Below, piece by piece: positions 22,301 to 28,584 of a DNA stretch of 64,000 nucleotides. Under the pieces are notes generated by a model. The model was not told the DNA's origin and did no database searches. It saw only the letters and a program-made list of their open reading frames with translations. Every line of letters starts with the position of its first letter. The stretch's first letter is position 1. Position numbers and translations under genes: made by a program. Source of the stretch: Dendrolimus kikuchii. Taxonomy: Eukaryota; Arthropoda; Insecta; Lepidoptera; Lasiocampidae. The stretch lies in the NCBI GenBank assembly GCA_019925095.2, contig CM034413.1, forward strand, positions 315,001-379,000, in the 5' to 3' direction.

Positions 22301-24840
22301 GAAGCAGAGAGGCGATGTGTGTCATTTCCATATAAAACGAAAGGCAGAAATGAACGCGTCTGTACGTCCGTCGCTTCCCGCTTGCAGATCGACAACGGCC
22401 TAATGGAGAAGAAGATCCGGCCGTGGATCAACAAGAAGATCATTGAGTACATCGGCGAGCCGGAGCCCACGCTGGTGGACTTCATCTGCAGCAAGGTGCT
22501 CGCCGGCTCCGCGCCGCAGGGCATCCTGGACGACGTGCAGATGGTGAGCGGACCACGCGGCACGGGGCCCAAGTCGCCCCGTACCCGGCTCTCTCTACAA
22601 CACACCACGACACACACACAAAATAGAAATCCTATTTTATACATACATACATACATAACTTCACGCCAGTTCCCTTGCGGGGTAGGCACGAACAACAGAG
22701 CGCCATTTAGGCTTATTCTTACACACCTCACTTGCTTCTTTGACATTCATAACTCTTGTCATGCACGCTCGTCTGTTTTTTATCTGGACGTTCCACCTGA
22801 TGGAAAGCGGTTACCATCATCTGTGGACGTTCCATCTGATGGAAAGCAGTTACCATCATCTGTGGACATTCCATCTGATGGAAAGCGGTTACCATCATCT
22901 GTGGACATTCCACTTGATGGAAAGCGGTTACCATCATCTATGGACATTTGCAACCAATGCGCTGCCTCTCCAATGGGAGACTGGAACCTATTTTATCTAC
23001 AAACAAGAAACGATTTTAGTTTTTAATAAGCATTACGGGGCCTAATAGGCCCAGTATGGTACAAAGGTAGTTTGACTGCAAGGTTTAAAACATCCTGTAC
23101 TACAGGAATGGAAAATACTCATAAATCCAATATGGATGAGGAGGTTATTAAAGCCATGATATACGTTTTTTTTTTAATTGCAGGAGATCAGCAGACAGGC
23201 AGACGGCCCACTTTGTGGAAAGCGGTTACCATCACCTATGAACATTTGCAACATCAAAGTTGCTACAAATGCGCTGCCGCTCTCTTAAGGAAGACTGGAA
23301 CCTGATCACTAATGCCGGGACGCAACTTAAGGGTTGTTATGGCGACATACTTTAGACCTGGGGTGGTAGCCATCCAATCGGGCAAATGCCCCACCACCTG
23401 GCTGTGGGTTGTTTGGTCGCCTCTTACGACAGGCCGCCCGGCTGCGGGAAATTGTATTCTTTCTCCGTTCCTGCACTGATGGAAATACTGCTATAGCTAA
23501 AGCCATACATAGCAAGTCAAGTATGAACTTGCTGAAGCCACAGAGGCTCTTAATAAATTCGTCCTACAACAAGAAGCGAGATAGACTTCATCATGGGAGA
23601 CGAGAAGAGATGTTTCAGTGGTCTATAGGTTTAATATCGGTAGTAAGTGACCACCGACTCGTGCAAGTCACTCTCGATATCAACTACACGGCTGAAAGGT
23701 CTCGCTTGAGGAAGTCTTCGCTGTCCCAAGTAGACCATTGAATTAATATTGTTTAATTGATATTAGTATTGTTTTTTTTTATTGCATAAACAAACCACCT
23801 AATAGAAAGCGTTTACGATCATCTGTGGACATTCCACCTGATGGAAAGCGGTTACCATCATCTGTGGATATTCTATGGGATGGAAAGTGGTTGCCATCAT
23901 CTGTGGACATTCCACCTGATGGAAAGCGGTTACCATCATCTATGGACATTTGCAACCAATGCGCTGCCTCTCCAAAGGGAACCTGGCCACTGATGCCGGG
24001 ACACAATTCAAGGTTATACTCTAGACCAGGGATGGCAGCCATCCAGATAGGTACATACCCTATCAATTGGCTTATATTCTTTCTCCATTCCTGCACGGAG
24101 AATATTATTTCACAAAAGTACTGCAAATGAGAGCTGAATGGCCATTGAGCCTTCAGAGTGTAATTCAGTTAACAGTTCACTTTTGATACATCACTATACA
24201 ACAGACTTTAAGTAGTCTTGTCCAATTCATGGATGAACTATTGGGGACTGCGATTCGTTTACTAACAAAGCAAATCGAAAAGTTCTAATGATCGAATAGT
24301 ACTAAGAACATTATTAAGGTGAACTAGTTCACTGACCAAATTGTACTATAGGAACGAGTGCTCATTTGGATGACCGAATAAGTACAAAACTACTTTCAAG
24401 GACGTCACTAAAGTACTACCGTAAGTCAGGCGCTTAGCCGCTAACTAAGCGAGGCCATCGGTAGGGTAGTCAGGGAAGGGGGGGGATTCATCATTCAATA
24501 CTGTTGCTGGGGGGTGGTAGTACACCTCACAACCCAGGGACACAGTGGGGTGGATAGCCTCTACATCAAGAGGAACAACTGTCTACAGAATCTACACTAA
24601 CTCGAGCAACACCGCGGGAAAAAGATTGTTTATAATTTGTTGATCGCGTGATGTGCTCGGTTGCAGGTTTTGGACGAGGAGGCCGAGGTGTTCGTCGTGA
24701 AGATGTGGCGTCTGCTCATCTACGAGCTGGAGGCCAAGAAGGCCGGCCTGCACCAGCAGCCCGCCGCCGCCGCCGACGCCACCGCCACCAGCGCCACCGC
24801 CACTCCCACGCCCACACCCACGCCCACGCCCACCAAGTGA
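1072..24840 (+). CDS. RBM25: RBM25 gene, 3' part (15 exons, PWI-domain splicing factor)
   Basis: RBM25 is a nuclear RNA-binding protein that works with the spliceosome (U1-linked) to choose alternative 5' splice sites; that role is family knowledge. Joined coding segments are 1072-1328, 1854-1958, 3577-3654, 9759-9947, 10842-11003, 11935-12094, 12933-13055, 13417-13514, 14403-14574, 15689-15763, 17762-17849, 19063-19170, 20690-20838, 22388-22543 and 24667-24840. They total 2,094 nt, exactly 698 codons including TGA. All internal borders are AG/GT and all phases agree. The product has an Arg/Glu/Asp repeat block, a mixed-charge helix-rich centre (KYYK-GKELQRRL resembles vertebrate KYYRGSALQKRL), a His/Pro/Thr-rich linker and a C-terminal PWI domain with RPWINKKIIEYIGE and KMWRLLIYE. 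The RRM at the N-terminus of the family is missing because it lies upstream of the window. The C-terminus carries an added Ala/Thr-Pro tail beyond PWI. Confidence in identity is high; the 5' edge of the first exon is less sure. Confidence 0.95.
1329..1853. other. RBM25 intron with no recognised repeat
   Basis: AT-rich intron between the first two Arg/Glu exons. No ORF, SINE, LINE tail or terminal-repeat element seen. Confidence 0.5.
1854..1958 (+). CDS. RBM25: RBM25 exon, Arg/Glu repeat block 2
   Basis: Acceptor TTTCGTTTCAG|G; donor AG|GTGAAC. Reads TKERRDDREKDREREREERE and further RE repeats. Length 105 nt, phase 2 on both sides. Confidence 0.92.
2015..2130 (-). repeat. Fragment of a family A relative
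   Basis: CAGGCAGACGGCCCACC followed by GATGGGCTATCGGAACTCTC. The same arrangement recurs near 37,395-37,570. Confidence 0.5.
2158..2437 (+). repeat. Family A retroposon copy A1
   Basis: Family A is a roughly 310-bp repeat. It starts TATCCGTGCAGGAACGGAGA, contains GGCGGCCTGTCGTAAGAGGC, and ends with TCTCCTGCAATAAAA and an A-run. The A-rich 3' tail suggests LINE-driven retroposition (a LINE 3' end or SINE). This copy has an internal deletion. Confidence 0.8.
2486..2704 (-). mobile_element. Short Helitron-like element
   Basis: Begins CTAGCTGCGCCCCGCGG and ends GATATTAGTAGGAT. On the minus strand that gives a GC-rich 3' hairpin region followed by CTAG, a form I associate with nonautonomous Helitrons of Lepidoptera. 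No coding capacity. Confidence 0.55.
2925..3240 (+). repeat. Family C repeat, + copy
   Basis: Contains TGTGTTTTGTGAGAAATGTG and ends near GCCAAGCCATAAACC. Related copies lie at 3845-4115 (-), 40,395-40,650 (+) and 46,935-47,190 (-). Class unknown. Confidence 0.6.
3283..3520 (-). pseudogene. RTE/BovB-type reverse transcriptase C-terminal fragment
   Basis: The minus strand reads GRRGRPKKCWLDVVNDDMRT and AEDRAKWSRKSRKADP, the typical C-terminal end of RTE-clade reverse transcriptases. It is followed by a (GAT)n 3' tail at 3283-3300. The copy is 5'-truncated. Confidence 0.75.
3577..3654 (+). CDS. RBM25: RBM25 exon, Arg/Glu repeat block 3
   Basis: Acceptor TTGTTATTCCAG|G; consensus donor AG|GTAAGT. 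Encodes EVREREREREIRERERERER-type sequence. Length 78 nt, phase 2 on both sides. It lies between two oppositely oriented copies of repeat family C. Confidence 0.92.
3845..4115 (-). repeat. Family C repeat, - copy
   Basis: Reverse-oriented relative of 2925-3240, on the other side of RBM25 exon 3577-3654. Confidence 0.6.
4200..4535 (+). repeat. Helitron-like repeat fragment
   Basis: Carries ACGGAAAAACTATTGGACCG and repeated CCCGGATAACGGGATA-type blocks shared with 6262-6862. A 108-codon ORF here is a repeat artefact. Confidence 0.4.
4594..5172 (+). repeat. Interspersed repeat ending GCCGCTAGT
   Basis: Starts TATATAAAATTCTCGTGTCA, holds CTCCGAAACGGCTTGACCG, and ends CGTCTGCCGGGGCCGCTAGT. This is a common arthropod nonautonomous repeat, probably Helitron-like. 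Part of it recurs at 25,010-25,150 and 53,101-53,365. Confidence 0.5.
5180..5440 (+). repeat. Family E repeat
   Basis: Contains CATGTAACAGATACACTCTA and ends GGGTACGGAACTCGAGTCCG. Related copies lie at 14,655-14,930, 21,715-21,990 and, reversed, 41,770-42,290. Confidence 0.5.
5452..5767 (+). repeat. Family A copy A2
   Basis: Full-length; its A-rich tail runs into AAAAAAAATAAAAAACAAAA. It sits directly against the end of a family E copy. Confidence 0.85.
5975..6150 (-). repeat. RTE-B retroposon copy, truncated
   Basis: RTE-B is the name used here for a 3' LINE fragment. On its sense strand it encodes MLRWFGHVERM...GRPRHTFHDQ and ends in an (ATGT)n tail. This copy keeps only the last ~175 bp, with the tail at 5975-5992. 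Confidence 0.75.
6262..6862 (+). mobile_element. Helitron-like element with 3' hairpin
   Basis: Starts near ATTAATATTATAAATGCGAA. The 3' end has the palindrome CCCGCGGCGCAGCCGCGGG about 8 bases before CTAGT, the hairpin-plus-CTAG arrangement of Helitrons. It carries a 10-bp tandem (TCCACTTGGT)n at about 6610-6715. No Rep/helicase gene. Confidence 0.65.
6864..7083 (+). mobile_element. Lep1-like nonautonomous Helitron
   Basis: Starts AAATATATAAAGCTGAAGAG, has GAACGCGCTAATTTCAGGAA, and ends CACGCGGACACAGCTAGT. It is inserted right behind the element at 6262-6862. Related copies lie at 20,932-21,178, 31,712-32,468, 41,862-42,096 and 51,668-52,418. Confidence 0.7.
7632..7925 (+). repeat. Family A copy A3
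   Basis: Nearly full length; ends TCTCCTGCAATAAAAAAAAT. Confidence 0.85.
7937..8134 (-). pseudogene. RTE-type reverse transcriptase C-terminal fragment
   Basis: The minus strand reads ESRINAVEMRALRSICVV and KGMLRWFGHAERMNKSRIT, related to but distinct from the RTE-B copies. It abuts the A-tail of the family A copy. Confidence 0.65.
8555..8615. repeat. (CA)n/(CTCA)n microsatellite
   Basis: A short (CA)n run passes into about twelve tandem CTCA units. Confidence 0.95.
8915..9205 (-). repeat. RTE-B retroposon copy
   Basis: Has the tail ACATACGTACATACATAAC at its low-coordinate end. The minus strand reads CRSRGRPRHTFHDQIDRVLA without a stop. Confidence 0.8.
9300..9625. repeat. AT-rich stretch with repeated ATTCG words
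   Basis: Many overlapping AATAATTCG/CGAATTATTCG words at 9510-9620, probably the end of an old repeat. No coding signal. Confidence 0.35.
9759..9947 (+). CDS. RBM25: RBM25 exon, RE/RS to mixed-charge helix
   Basis: Acceptor AATTGTTATCAG|A; donor AG|GTAGAC. RERERER passes into SRERSASHGRGRSR and then a Lys/Glu coiled region (EVELKREKEMEEEAREKRR). Length 189 nt, phase 2 on both sides. Confidence 0.94.
10085..10195 (+). repeat. Family D repeat
   Basis: GCTACTGAAAAGTGGCCGAA and CTTAAAACCGTTAAAACGTA. The same pair of blocks recurs near 20,500-20,590, 21,275-21,305, 43,940-44,010 (-) and 54,415-54,485. Confidence 0.5.
10236..10717. mobile_element. Tigger/pogo-like MITE
   Basis: Terminal inverted repeats CAGTGTAAACTCTATATAAC and, at the other end, GTTACATGGAGTTTACGCTG. 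TA lies before the left end; TG, perhaps a decayed TA, follows the right end. Subterminal ATAACGACA/GTCGTTAAA blocks support a mariner-superfamily origin. No transposase. Confidence 0.65.
10842..11003 (+). CDS. RBM25: RBM25 exon, charged central region
   Basis: Acceptor GATTGCGTGCAG|A; donor AA|GTACGA (phase 2). Reads LRNWESRERRKAKEYEKEKE and on to KRLKEFLEDYDDERDDHKYY, a conserved-looking stretch of the family. The acceptor's pyrimidine tract is poor. Confidence 0.92.
11090..11925. other. RBM25 intron, weak repeat remains
   Basis: Includes an RTE-related block at about 11,230-11,370 (GCCCATACCACTTTAGTCTT), also found at 55,070-55,200, and a short piece like family A at 11,375-11,450. The rest is unremarkable. 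Confidence 0.45.
11935..12094 (+). CDS. RBM25: RBM25 exon, central helix
   Basis: Acceptor GAATGCGGCAG|G; donor AAG|GTGAGG (phase 0). Reads GKELQRRLGARVREAEADAR and ends near DDPHATAMYHK. The codons are strongly GC-ending. A CAC/CAT microsatellite begins about 17 bp into the next intron. Confidence 0.93.
12111..12295. repeat. CAC/CAT trinucleotide microsatellite
   Basis: Interrupted (CAC/CAT/CAG)n directly after an RBM25 donor. Read through, it would encode His-rich peptide. Confidence 0.95.
12933..13055 (+). CDS. RBM25: RBM25 exon, Gln/Glu-rich helix
   Basis: Acceptor GTTTGGTTTCAG|CTG; donor GAG|GTGAGC. 41 codons, phase 0 on both sides. Reads LIKEQEELYKPRLLIDVSLQ then LHQQQERELQRAKQREEARR. 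Confidence 0.95.
13417..13514 (+). CDS. RBM25: RBM25 exon
   Basis: Acceptor GGGGCGACAG|GCC; donor AG|GTACTA (phase 2). Reads AREREARERERY-like charged sequence and ends EAEPIDSDD. A degenerate (ACTC)n tract starts within about 10 bp of the donor. Confidence 0.92.
13520..13935. repeat. Degenerate (ACTC)n tetranucleotide array
   Basis: About 400 bp of ACTC/ATTC/ACTG words, starting just after the RBM25 donor at 13,514. Its first third contains a short inverted patch (GAGTAAGTAACTAATGAGTC). Confidence 0.95.
14403..14574 (+). CDS. RBM25: RBM25 exon, Gly/Pro/His-rich linker
   Basis: Acceptor TTTGGAATCGGCAG|C; donor CAG|GTACGT. Encodes a Gly/Glu stretch, TTPPPPPDTPPR, and a histidine cluster (RHRHHHHRHHHRHH). 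No counterpart of the His cluster is known to me in the vertebrate protein, so it is probably lineage-specific low complexity. Confidence 0.9.
14655..14930. repeat. Family E fragments with a nested RTE-B copy
   Basis: Family E sequence before 14,700 and after 14,860. Between them lies an RTE-B copy (-, about 14,708-14,855) with an internal deletion and an ACATACATACATAAC tail. Confidence 0.6.
15300..15690. other. AT-rich intron tail
   Basis: Holds a LINE-like 3' end near 15,490-15,520 (GCAATAAATGATGATTTGAT) and a G10 run. Otherwise nothing seen. Confidence 0.35.
15689..15763 (+). CDS. RBM25: RBM25 exon, Pro-rich linker
   Basis: Acceptor GAATTTGTAG|AGT; donor CTG|GTACGT. 25 codons, phase 0: SSEGGTTPPRPPSPAPPDSV then HPRRL. 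This frame was chosen over a neighbouring AG because both flanking exons are phase 0. Confidence 0.85.
15786..16085 (-). repeat. tRNA-derived SINE, family S2
   Basis: The minus strand starts GTCGTGGTAGCGTAATGGCT (A box TAGCGTAATGGC) and has B box GGTTCGATCC. The body ends CAGTGGGACATTTATGGGCT and a (TATAA)n tail. A degraded + copy lies at 46,425-46,682. Confidence 0.8.
16356..17468. mobile_element. TTAA-flanked foldback element (piggyBac-like MITE)
   Basis: TTAA at 16,356-16,359 and 17,465-17,468 flank inverted arms. The left arm starts CGCTTCAGCTCACTATT; the right arm, reversed, starts CCCTTCAGCTCACTATT. The arms stay alignable for about 190 bp (shared GTTTGTGCACGTGATCGTTA and GAGATGGTGATAGTGTTAG). 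TTAA plus CCC is the piggyBac form. The right arm contains a roughly 390-bp purine expansion where the left arm has about 20 bp. No transposase ORF. Confidence 0.75.
17015..17390 (+). repeat. Purine (GAGA/GAAA)n minisatellite
   Basis: Nearly all-purine on the + strand, about 375 bp of GAGAGAAAGA words in longer irregular units. A 200-codon open frame covering it (16,858-17,460) reads as Arg/Glu/Lys repeat and is not a gene. Confidence 0.95.
17762..17849 (+). CDS. RBM25: RBM25 exon, linker before PWI
   Basis: Acceptor GTTTGTGTAG|AGC; donor GCG|GTGAGT (phase 1). Reads SGASAGSSPITISFKNHKLS and PTHAADTPS. PITISFKN is a less repetitive stretch and may be a conserved short motif. Confidence 0.92.
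18070..18272 (+). repeat. Family A copy A4, 5'-truncated
   Basis: Begins at CAGGTGGTAGGGCATTTGCC and keeps the A-tail. Confidence 0.85.
18275..18740. other. RBM25 intron, no recognised element
   Basis: Between two family A copies; holds a T-run and AT-rich sequence. I see no element boundaries. Confidence 0.4.
18745..18957 (-). repeat. Family A copy A5
   Basis: Lacks the first ~40 bp (the CCGTGCAGGAACGG end). It lies about 105 bp upstream of the RBM25 exon at 19,063. Confidence 0.85.
19063..19170 (+). CDS. RBM25: RBM25 exon, Thr-Pro repeat linker
   Basis: Acceptor GGTGCTTTCCAG|CG; donor AAAG|GTAGCC (phase 1 on both sides). Reads EGVGRVRRPHAAFATDEEDT and then a (TP)n run ending HHPTNHK. Confidence 0.92.
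20010..20185 (+). repeat. RTE-B retroposon copy
   Basis: Sense strand KNRRACMTRVMNVKEASEVC, then an (ATGT)n tail at 20,162-20,182. Confidence 0.85.
20500..20595 (+). repeat. Family D repeat
   Basis: CGGCTACTGAAAAATGGCCG and CTTAAAACTGTTAAAACGTA, about 100 bp before the RBM25 exon at 20,690. Confidence 0.5.
20690..20838 (+). CDS. RBM25: RBM25 exon, Lys-rich stretch and start of PWI
   Basis: Acceptor ATGTTTCAG|GT; donor CAG|GTACCT (phase 0). A Lys/Glu-rich stretch leads into KRKHIKSLIDKIPTQKEQLF, which matches the start of the human PWI region (KRKHIKSLIEKIPT) almost residue for residue. Confidence 0.96.
20932..21178 (-). mobile_element. Lep1-like nonautonomous Helitron
   Basis: Reverse of the 6864-7083 element: starts CTAGCTTATTCCCGCGACTT and ends CAAACTCTTCAGCTTATTAT. 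Confidence 0.65.
21467..22043. mobile_element. MITE with nested retroposons
   Basis: Ends CTTATTCATAGAGAGTCAG and, inverted, TTAATTCTCTATGAATAAA; inner GTTTGAACACT and AGTGTTCAAAA are also inverted. It is interrupted by an RTE-B fragment (- strand, 21,509-21,600) and a family E copy (21,715-21,990). Confidence 0.5.
22388..22543 (+). CDS. RBM25: RBM25 exon, PWI domain core
   Basis: Acceptor CCCGCTTGCAG|ATC; donor ATG|GTGAGC. 52 codons, phase 0. Contains KKIRPWINKKIIEYIGEPEP, the PWI signature, and TLVDFICSKVLAGSAPQGIL. This is the nucleic-acid binding fold of the family. Confidence 0.97.
22640..22778 (-). repeat. RTE-B retroposon copy, truncated
   Basis: The (TACA)n tail is at 22,641-22,657. 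It ends abruptly where family A sequence starts, so the two were probably joined by insertion. Confidence 0.75.
22780..22998 (-). repeat. Family A copy A6 with four 39-bp subrepeats
   Basis: Units begin near 22,788, 22,827, 22,866 and 22,905. Each holds GATGGAAAGCGGTTACCATC or a one-base variant. A normal family A copy has a single unit. Confidence 0.85.
23172..23478 (-). repeat. Family A copy A7
   Basis: Full-length, with TTGCAGGAGATCAGCAGACA at its tail end. Confidence 0.85.
23770..24105 (-). repeat. Family A copy A8 with 39-bp subrepeats
   Basis: Three to four 39-bp units at about 23,790-23,945, independent of copy A6. The distal part is decayed. Confidence 0.8.
24110..24660. other. Last RBM25 intron, no recognised element
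   Basis: Contains a G9 run and GTTCACTGACC/GTCCAATTCATG words without clear repeat borders. Confidence 0.4.
24667..24840 (+). CDS. RBM25: RBM25 terminal exon, end of PWI and Thr-Pro tail
   Basis: Acceptor GCTCGGTTGCAG|GTT; stop TGA at 24838. Reads VLDEEAEVFVVKMWRLLIYE, then LEAKKAGL. It continues with an Ala-rich and (TP)n tail of about 35 residues, where the human protein stops a few residues after the same point. Confidence 0.97.
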   Translation, partial: VLDEEAEVFVVKMWRLLIYELEAKKAGLHQQPAAAADATATSATATPTPTPTPTPTK

Positions 24841-24942
24841 ACCACTAATCTGTGACATATAGTTCGCGATAGGTCGAGGCGGCAATTTTCTAGTGATGTG
24901 ACGGCACATTGGTAGTCGATATCGATATTTTTTTTAGTGTGC

Positions 24943-24952
24943 AATAAATAAA
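24943..24952 (+). promoter_or_regulatory. RBM25 poly(A) signals
   Basis: Two overlapping AATAAA hexamers lie about 100 nt after the RBM25 stop codon. This would give a very short 3' UTR. Confidence 0.6.
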
Positions 24953-25280
24953 AGTAAAATTATGATCAAACTAACGGGCCCAGCAGATATTCTCTTGTCC
25001 TGAAAAATAAAAATCTGGATCCCCATTACAGCGCCACCAACTGGGTTCATTTGTAAATTTAAACTAATCCAAAACTAGAGACCCAGTCAAGTAATTTTAT
25101 CATAATTCTGGAACCCCTTTCCAGTGCCATCTACTGGGTCCAACAAAAATGTGGACGAATGTTATAAAAAAGTCTAATATGTTTACATATAGAAGAAAAA
25201 TCGCTAAAGTATCATCTTGTCATCTAATTTTTAAAATATTATGACAAATAATTATTATTCAAATAACTATTAATTATTAT

Positions 25281-25566
25281 TTTATCCGTGCAGGAACGGA
25301 GAAAGAATACAATTTCCTGTGTTGGGGCGGCCTGTCGTAAGAGGCAGGTGGTAGGGAATTTGCCCGACAGGATGGCTACCACCCCTGGTCTAAAGTATGT
25401 CGCCATAACAACCTTGGGTTGTGTACCGGCACTAGTGACCAAGTTCCAATCTCCCTTAAGAGGGCAGCGTATTTGTAGCACCTTTGATGTTGCAAATGAC
25501 CATAGGCGATGGTAACCGCTTACCATCAAGTGGGCCATCTGTTTGTCTGCTGATCTCCTGCAATAT
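25281..25566 (+). repeat. Family A copy A9
   Basis: Has an internal deletion of about 30 bp between GTCGTAAGAGG and CAGGTGGTAGGG. Confidence 0.85.
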
Positions 25567-25786
25567 TAATGCGCTATTTGATTAAGGTTACTTGTACCTA
25601 CTTATGACGCCATAAGTAGATACTGTTGTGAACCTCTTTTTAAGAAGAGAGCATGATAAGATCGACAGTGTCTGTCATTCTGTCGTCTTTTAGACAAAAG
25701 GCAATAATCCCAAAGAAGCGATTCCCATATAAAATGATTGAATTTGGCGAGGTCGATATAATAATAATAATAATAATCGGCAGACA

Positions 25787-26005
25787 AACACACACATTGT
25801 ATATCCCCAAATTAAGCAAGTTACGCTTGTGTTATGGGTAATATACAACGGACTACTCTGGGGCCGATCCCAGACACCCAGACCATAGTAAATAACGGAG
25901 AAAATACGTTTCCGAAATTTACTATACCAGGAATCGAACCCGGAACCTCTGCGTTGCAGTGAGGTACGCCGGCGAAGGCTTAGCCCGCTCAACCACAGAG
26001 GCCGT
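25787..26005 (-). repeat. tRNA-derived SINE, family S1
   Basis: The minus strand starts GACGGCCTCTGTGGTTGAGC, with A box TGGTTGAGCGGGC and B box GGTTCGATTCC, and a body ending GATATACAATGTGTGTGTTT. A second copy (+) lies at 31,226-31,452. Confidence 0.85.
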
Positions 26006-26324
26006 CAAATGATATCGATAAATGCGGTCGATGCGCACTCGTGCAGCACTAGAACACGACCCGCCTCATGCCCCCATTGCCACGGCGACCTGTCCCGAAC
26101 TACATATACCTGAATGACGCAACAAACGTGTGATAATTTTATCTTCTTGGTTATTATAGTTATATTACTAGAAATGTAATATTGTTGTAATTTAATAATT
26201 GTAATATCCATATATAAAGGGAAATATGGATGTAATTTTTTAAAGTGACAACAAATTAGCCCTGCTATATCTACGATGGGGTATTTGACTTTTAAATCGA
26301 CTCAATTACATGTATATAACATAT

Positions 26325-26951
26325 TGTTACGACCGAATGCCGACAAAAGACAAAATCACACCTGTGTCTTGTTATGACACTGAATTGTACGTTATATAAA
26401 ACCAATTTGATTTTCTCTAATAAGGAGAGAGCATTATTAACCATCATATAGTGCAGACGTATATTTTTTAATTAAACTCTTACAGTAAATAGATTCGTTT
26501 TTTTTTAAAAAGGACCCAAGGAGCACTATCCTAACAGTCTGCAGAAACACTATTACCTTTTTCGGCATTTGGACTTCTTTTGTTTGCTTTGTGTTTAAAA
26601 TTTGTAATTAGAAAAACGGGCCATTGTGTATTGTAATGTTAATGATAGTCATTAGCCAGGTGTGATTCTTAGAAATGATTGTTATGTGGGCGAGTGTTGT
26701 GTCGAGGCATATTGAATAGTTTAGTATAAAGAAATTCCCTGAGGGGTGAGGCAGTCGAGCGAGAACCACGATCAAGGCAAGACGTGTGTACATTTAGTGA
26801 CGGACTTTGCGCGTGTTATTGAATTGTGCATTACATTCGAACTTATTGCGTCCGGTTATATATCTACCTGTGTTATACGTGTTTGTATAGTGCTAATATA
26901 TTCTATAGTAATTCCAACGGCATTTTAATTCGAGTCTTGCAACTCGTAACA
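26325..26951 (+). mobile_element. Solo LTR, TGTTAC family
   Basis: 627 bp starting TGTTACGACCGAATGCCGAC and ending CTTGCAACTCGTAACA. ATAT on both sides (26,321-26,324 and 26,952-26,955) is the target duplication. Contains a TATA-like TAGTATAAAG. Shares AGTCGAGCGAGAACCACGAT and the end GTTATACGTGTTTGTATA with the LTR at 60,875-61,563. A 4-bp duplication fits Gypsy or BEL. Confidence 0.75.
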
Positions 26952-26955
26952 ATAT

Positions 26956-28560
26956 GTTGTATAAGGTCAGAGGAGTCGACTAAATCTGATTGGAGTTTCA
27001 CTTGCAGATAGCCAAGTATGTAAAAAAATCTTGTAATCAATGGTTTTATTTGAAATTTCATGATTTGTGTATAATGAACAATTATATATTGTTTTTTTTT
27101 AAATATTGTTGAAGTCATGTCCGATGTCAGATGGTTAATTTCTATCTCTGAATTTGATTTAACTAATCGAACTTGAATCATTCAGGTTTATACCTTGGAT
27201 CTGTGTAACATCAGCGTTAGATTTTTAACGTGACACATTATTTTCAACATATTTTGATTCATTACAAAGACACTAGCGCCACTCTGGTCCGCGTACTGGA
27301 CTTGCGCAAAAGAAAAGAGGTAGCTCTTTCGCTCTGAAGAACTGTATCACTCCTTCAGCTCTTTAGCTCATTTAGCTCAGTAGAGACAGAATAGAAATCG
27401 GCATGACATCTCTCGCTCTAGCTCTTTCAAGAGCCGGAACGGGAAAGAGCTAGAACGAGTCGTGTACTAAGAAGCACGCTGAAATTTTATTTCATAATCA
27501 CACTTGTAAACCAAATACTTTTGAGCTTACTTCAAAAGAACTGAAGATGATCATGTAACATTTATTTTATAGTTTGTAATTTTTACTATTTTTAGGTGTC
27601 CCCTATAAATTACGTCACATTTTAAGGAGGGATTGGGGGGTTGGGTTACTGCAATGTATGACGGGCTGGGAGGGGGGGGTCTTAACTTTCGTGACGTCAC
27701 ATTTCATATCCCTATTAACATAAATGCGAAAGTAACCGTCTGTCTCTCTGTTCCCCTTTTTACGGAAAAACTACTGAACCTATTTGGCTATTAGTATTCA
27801 CAACATTGTGCCAATTGAGCCGTTGAGCTGTTCGTTTACTAAGCGAACGAGAGATGTTTTAGAAGAGTCGGCTCATTTTTATCGAGCTATACAAGTTCAC
27901 TGCGTACGACTCGTATATATAGGCCATTCAAATGTTACATTTTTAGGACCTTAGCGTGCATTTTGCAGAGGACGCAATTTTATTGTTGTGATATGTAGGG
28001 GAGGGGGGGGGGGATTATTTTAAGCTTATGTTCAAGTTTGTGGGGTCGCCACCCTTGTCCCCCGGCCGCCATCTTGGAAAAAGAAGTACAAAAAGTTTTC
28101 GCGCTGTATCTCGTAAACTAGCAACCCTACAGAGAATTTTATAAGACATTATTTGTAGCAAATTAAATTGTCTTCAACTCTATTACAAGCTTTTATTTAA
28201 CTTGCAATCGATGTATGTATGTGAGTTCGGGTGGAATCTTGCAAGTTAAATTTGACCAACTTCCTGGTTTCCGTATATCGCGTGACAATACAATAATATT
28301 GTACCATGGAGCTGGTCTGATGGTGTATTCGAAAGGTGGCCATAGGAACTCCTGTACTAAACAAGATAGACCCGCCGTGTTTGGGCTCGTTTTACTTGTC
28401 CTGGCTAGCACTCTGCGGCTACATGATATCAAGGACCTCAAAAGCTTGTATTTAAAAATCTGTTTAATAAATCTTATACTTATTACTTTTTATCGTAAAA
28501 TGGAAAATAAATAAGTTATAAACAATAATAAATGAACAATTTTGAACAAATTTTGAACAA
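26956..28560. other. Gene-free stretch with weak repeat remains
   Basis: Holds G-rich runs (27,630-27,690; 28,000-28,020), a Helitron-like start at 27,713-27,790 (ACATAAATGCGAAAGTAACC) and CTCTTTCGCTCTGAAGAAC-type words. No exon signal. Confidence 0.4.
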
Positions 28561-28584
28561 ATTTTCTTTTAGGCGTTAATAATA

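Noticed and set aside
22728..23045. Repetitive ORFs on both strands with 13-residue periods
   Set aside because: They come from the 39-bp subrepeats of family A (39 = 3 x 13), not from selection on protein.
25787..26005. A functional tRNA gene
   Set aside because: Only the A and B boxes resemble a tRNA; there is no cloverleaf, and the body and second copy show that it is a SINE.
28215..28514. 99-codon + ORF with a hydrophobic stretch
   Set aside because: The hydrophobic part is internal, the flanks look like old repeat, and no consistent splice sites were found.
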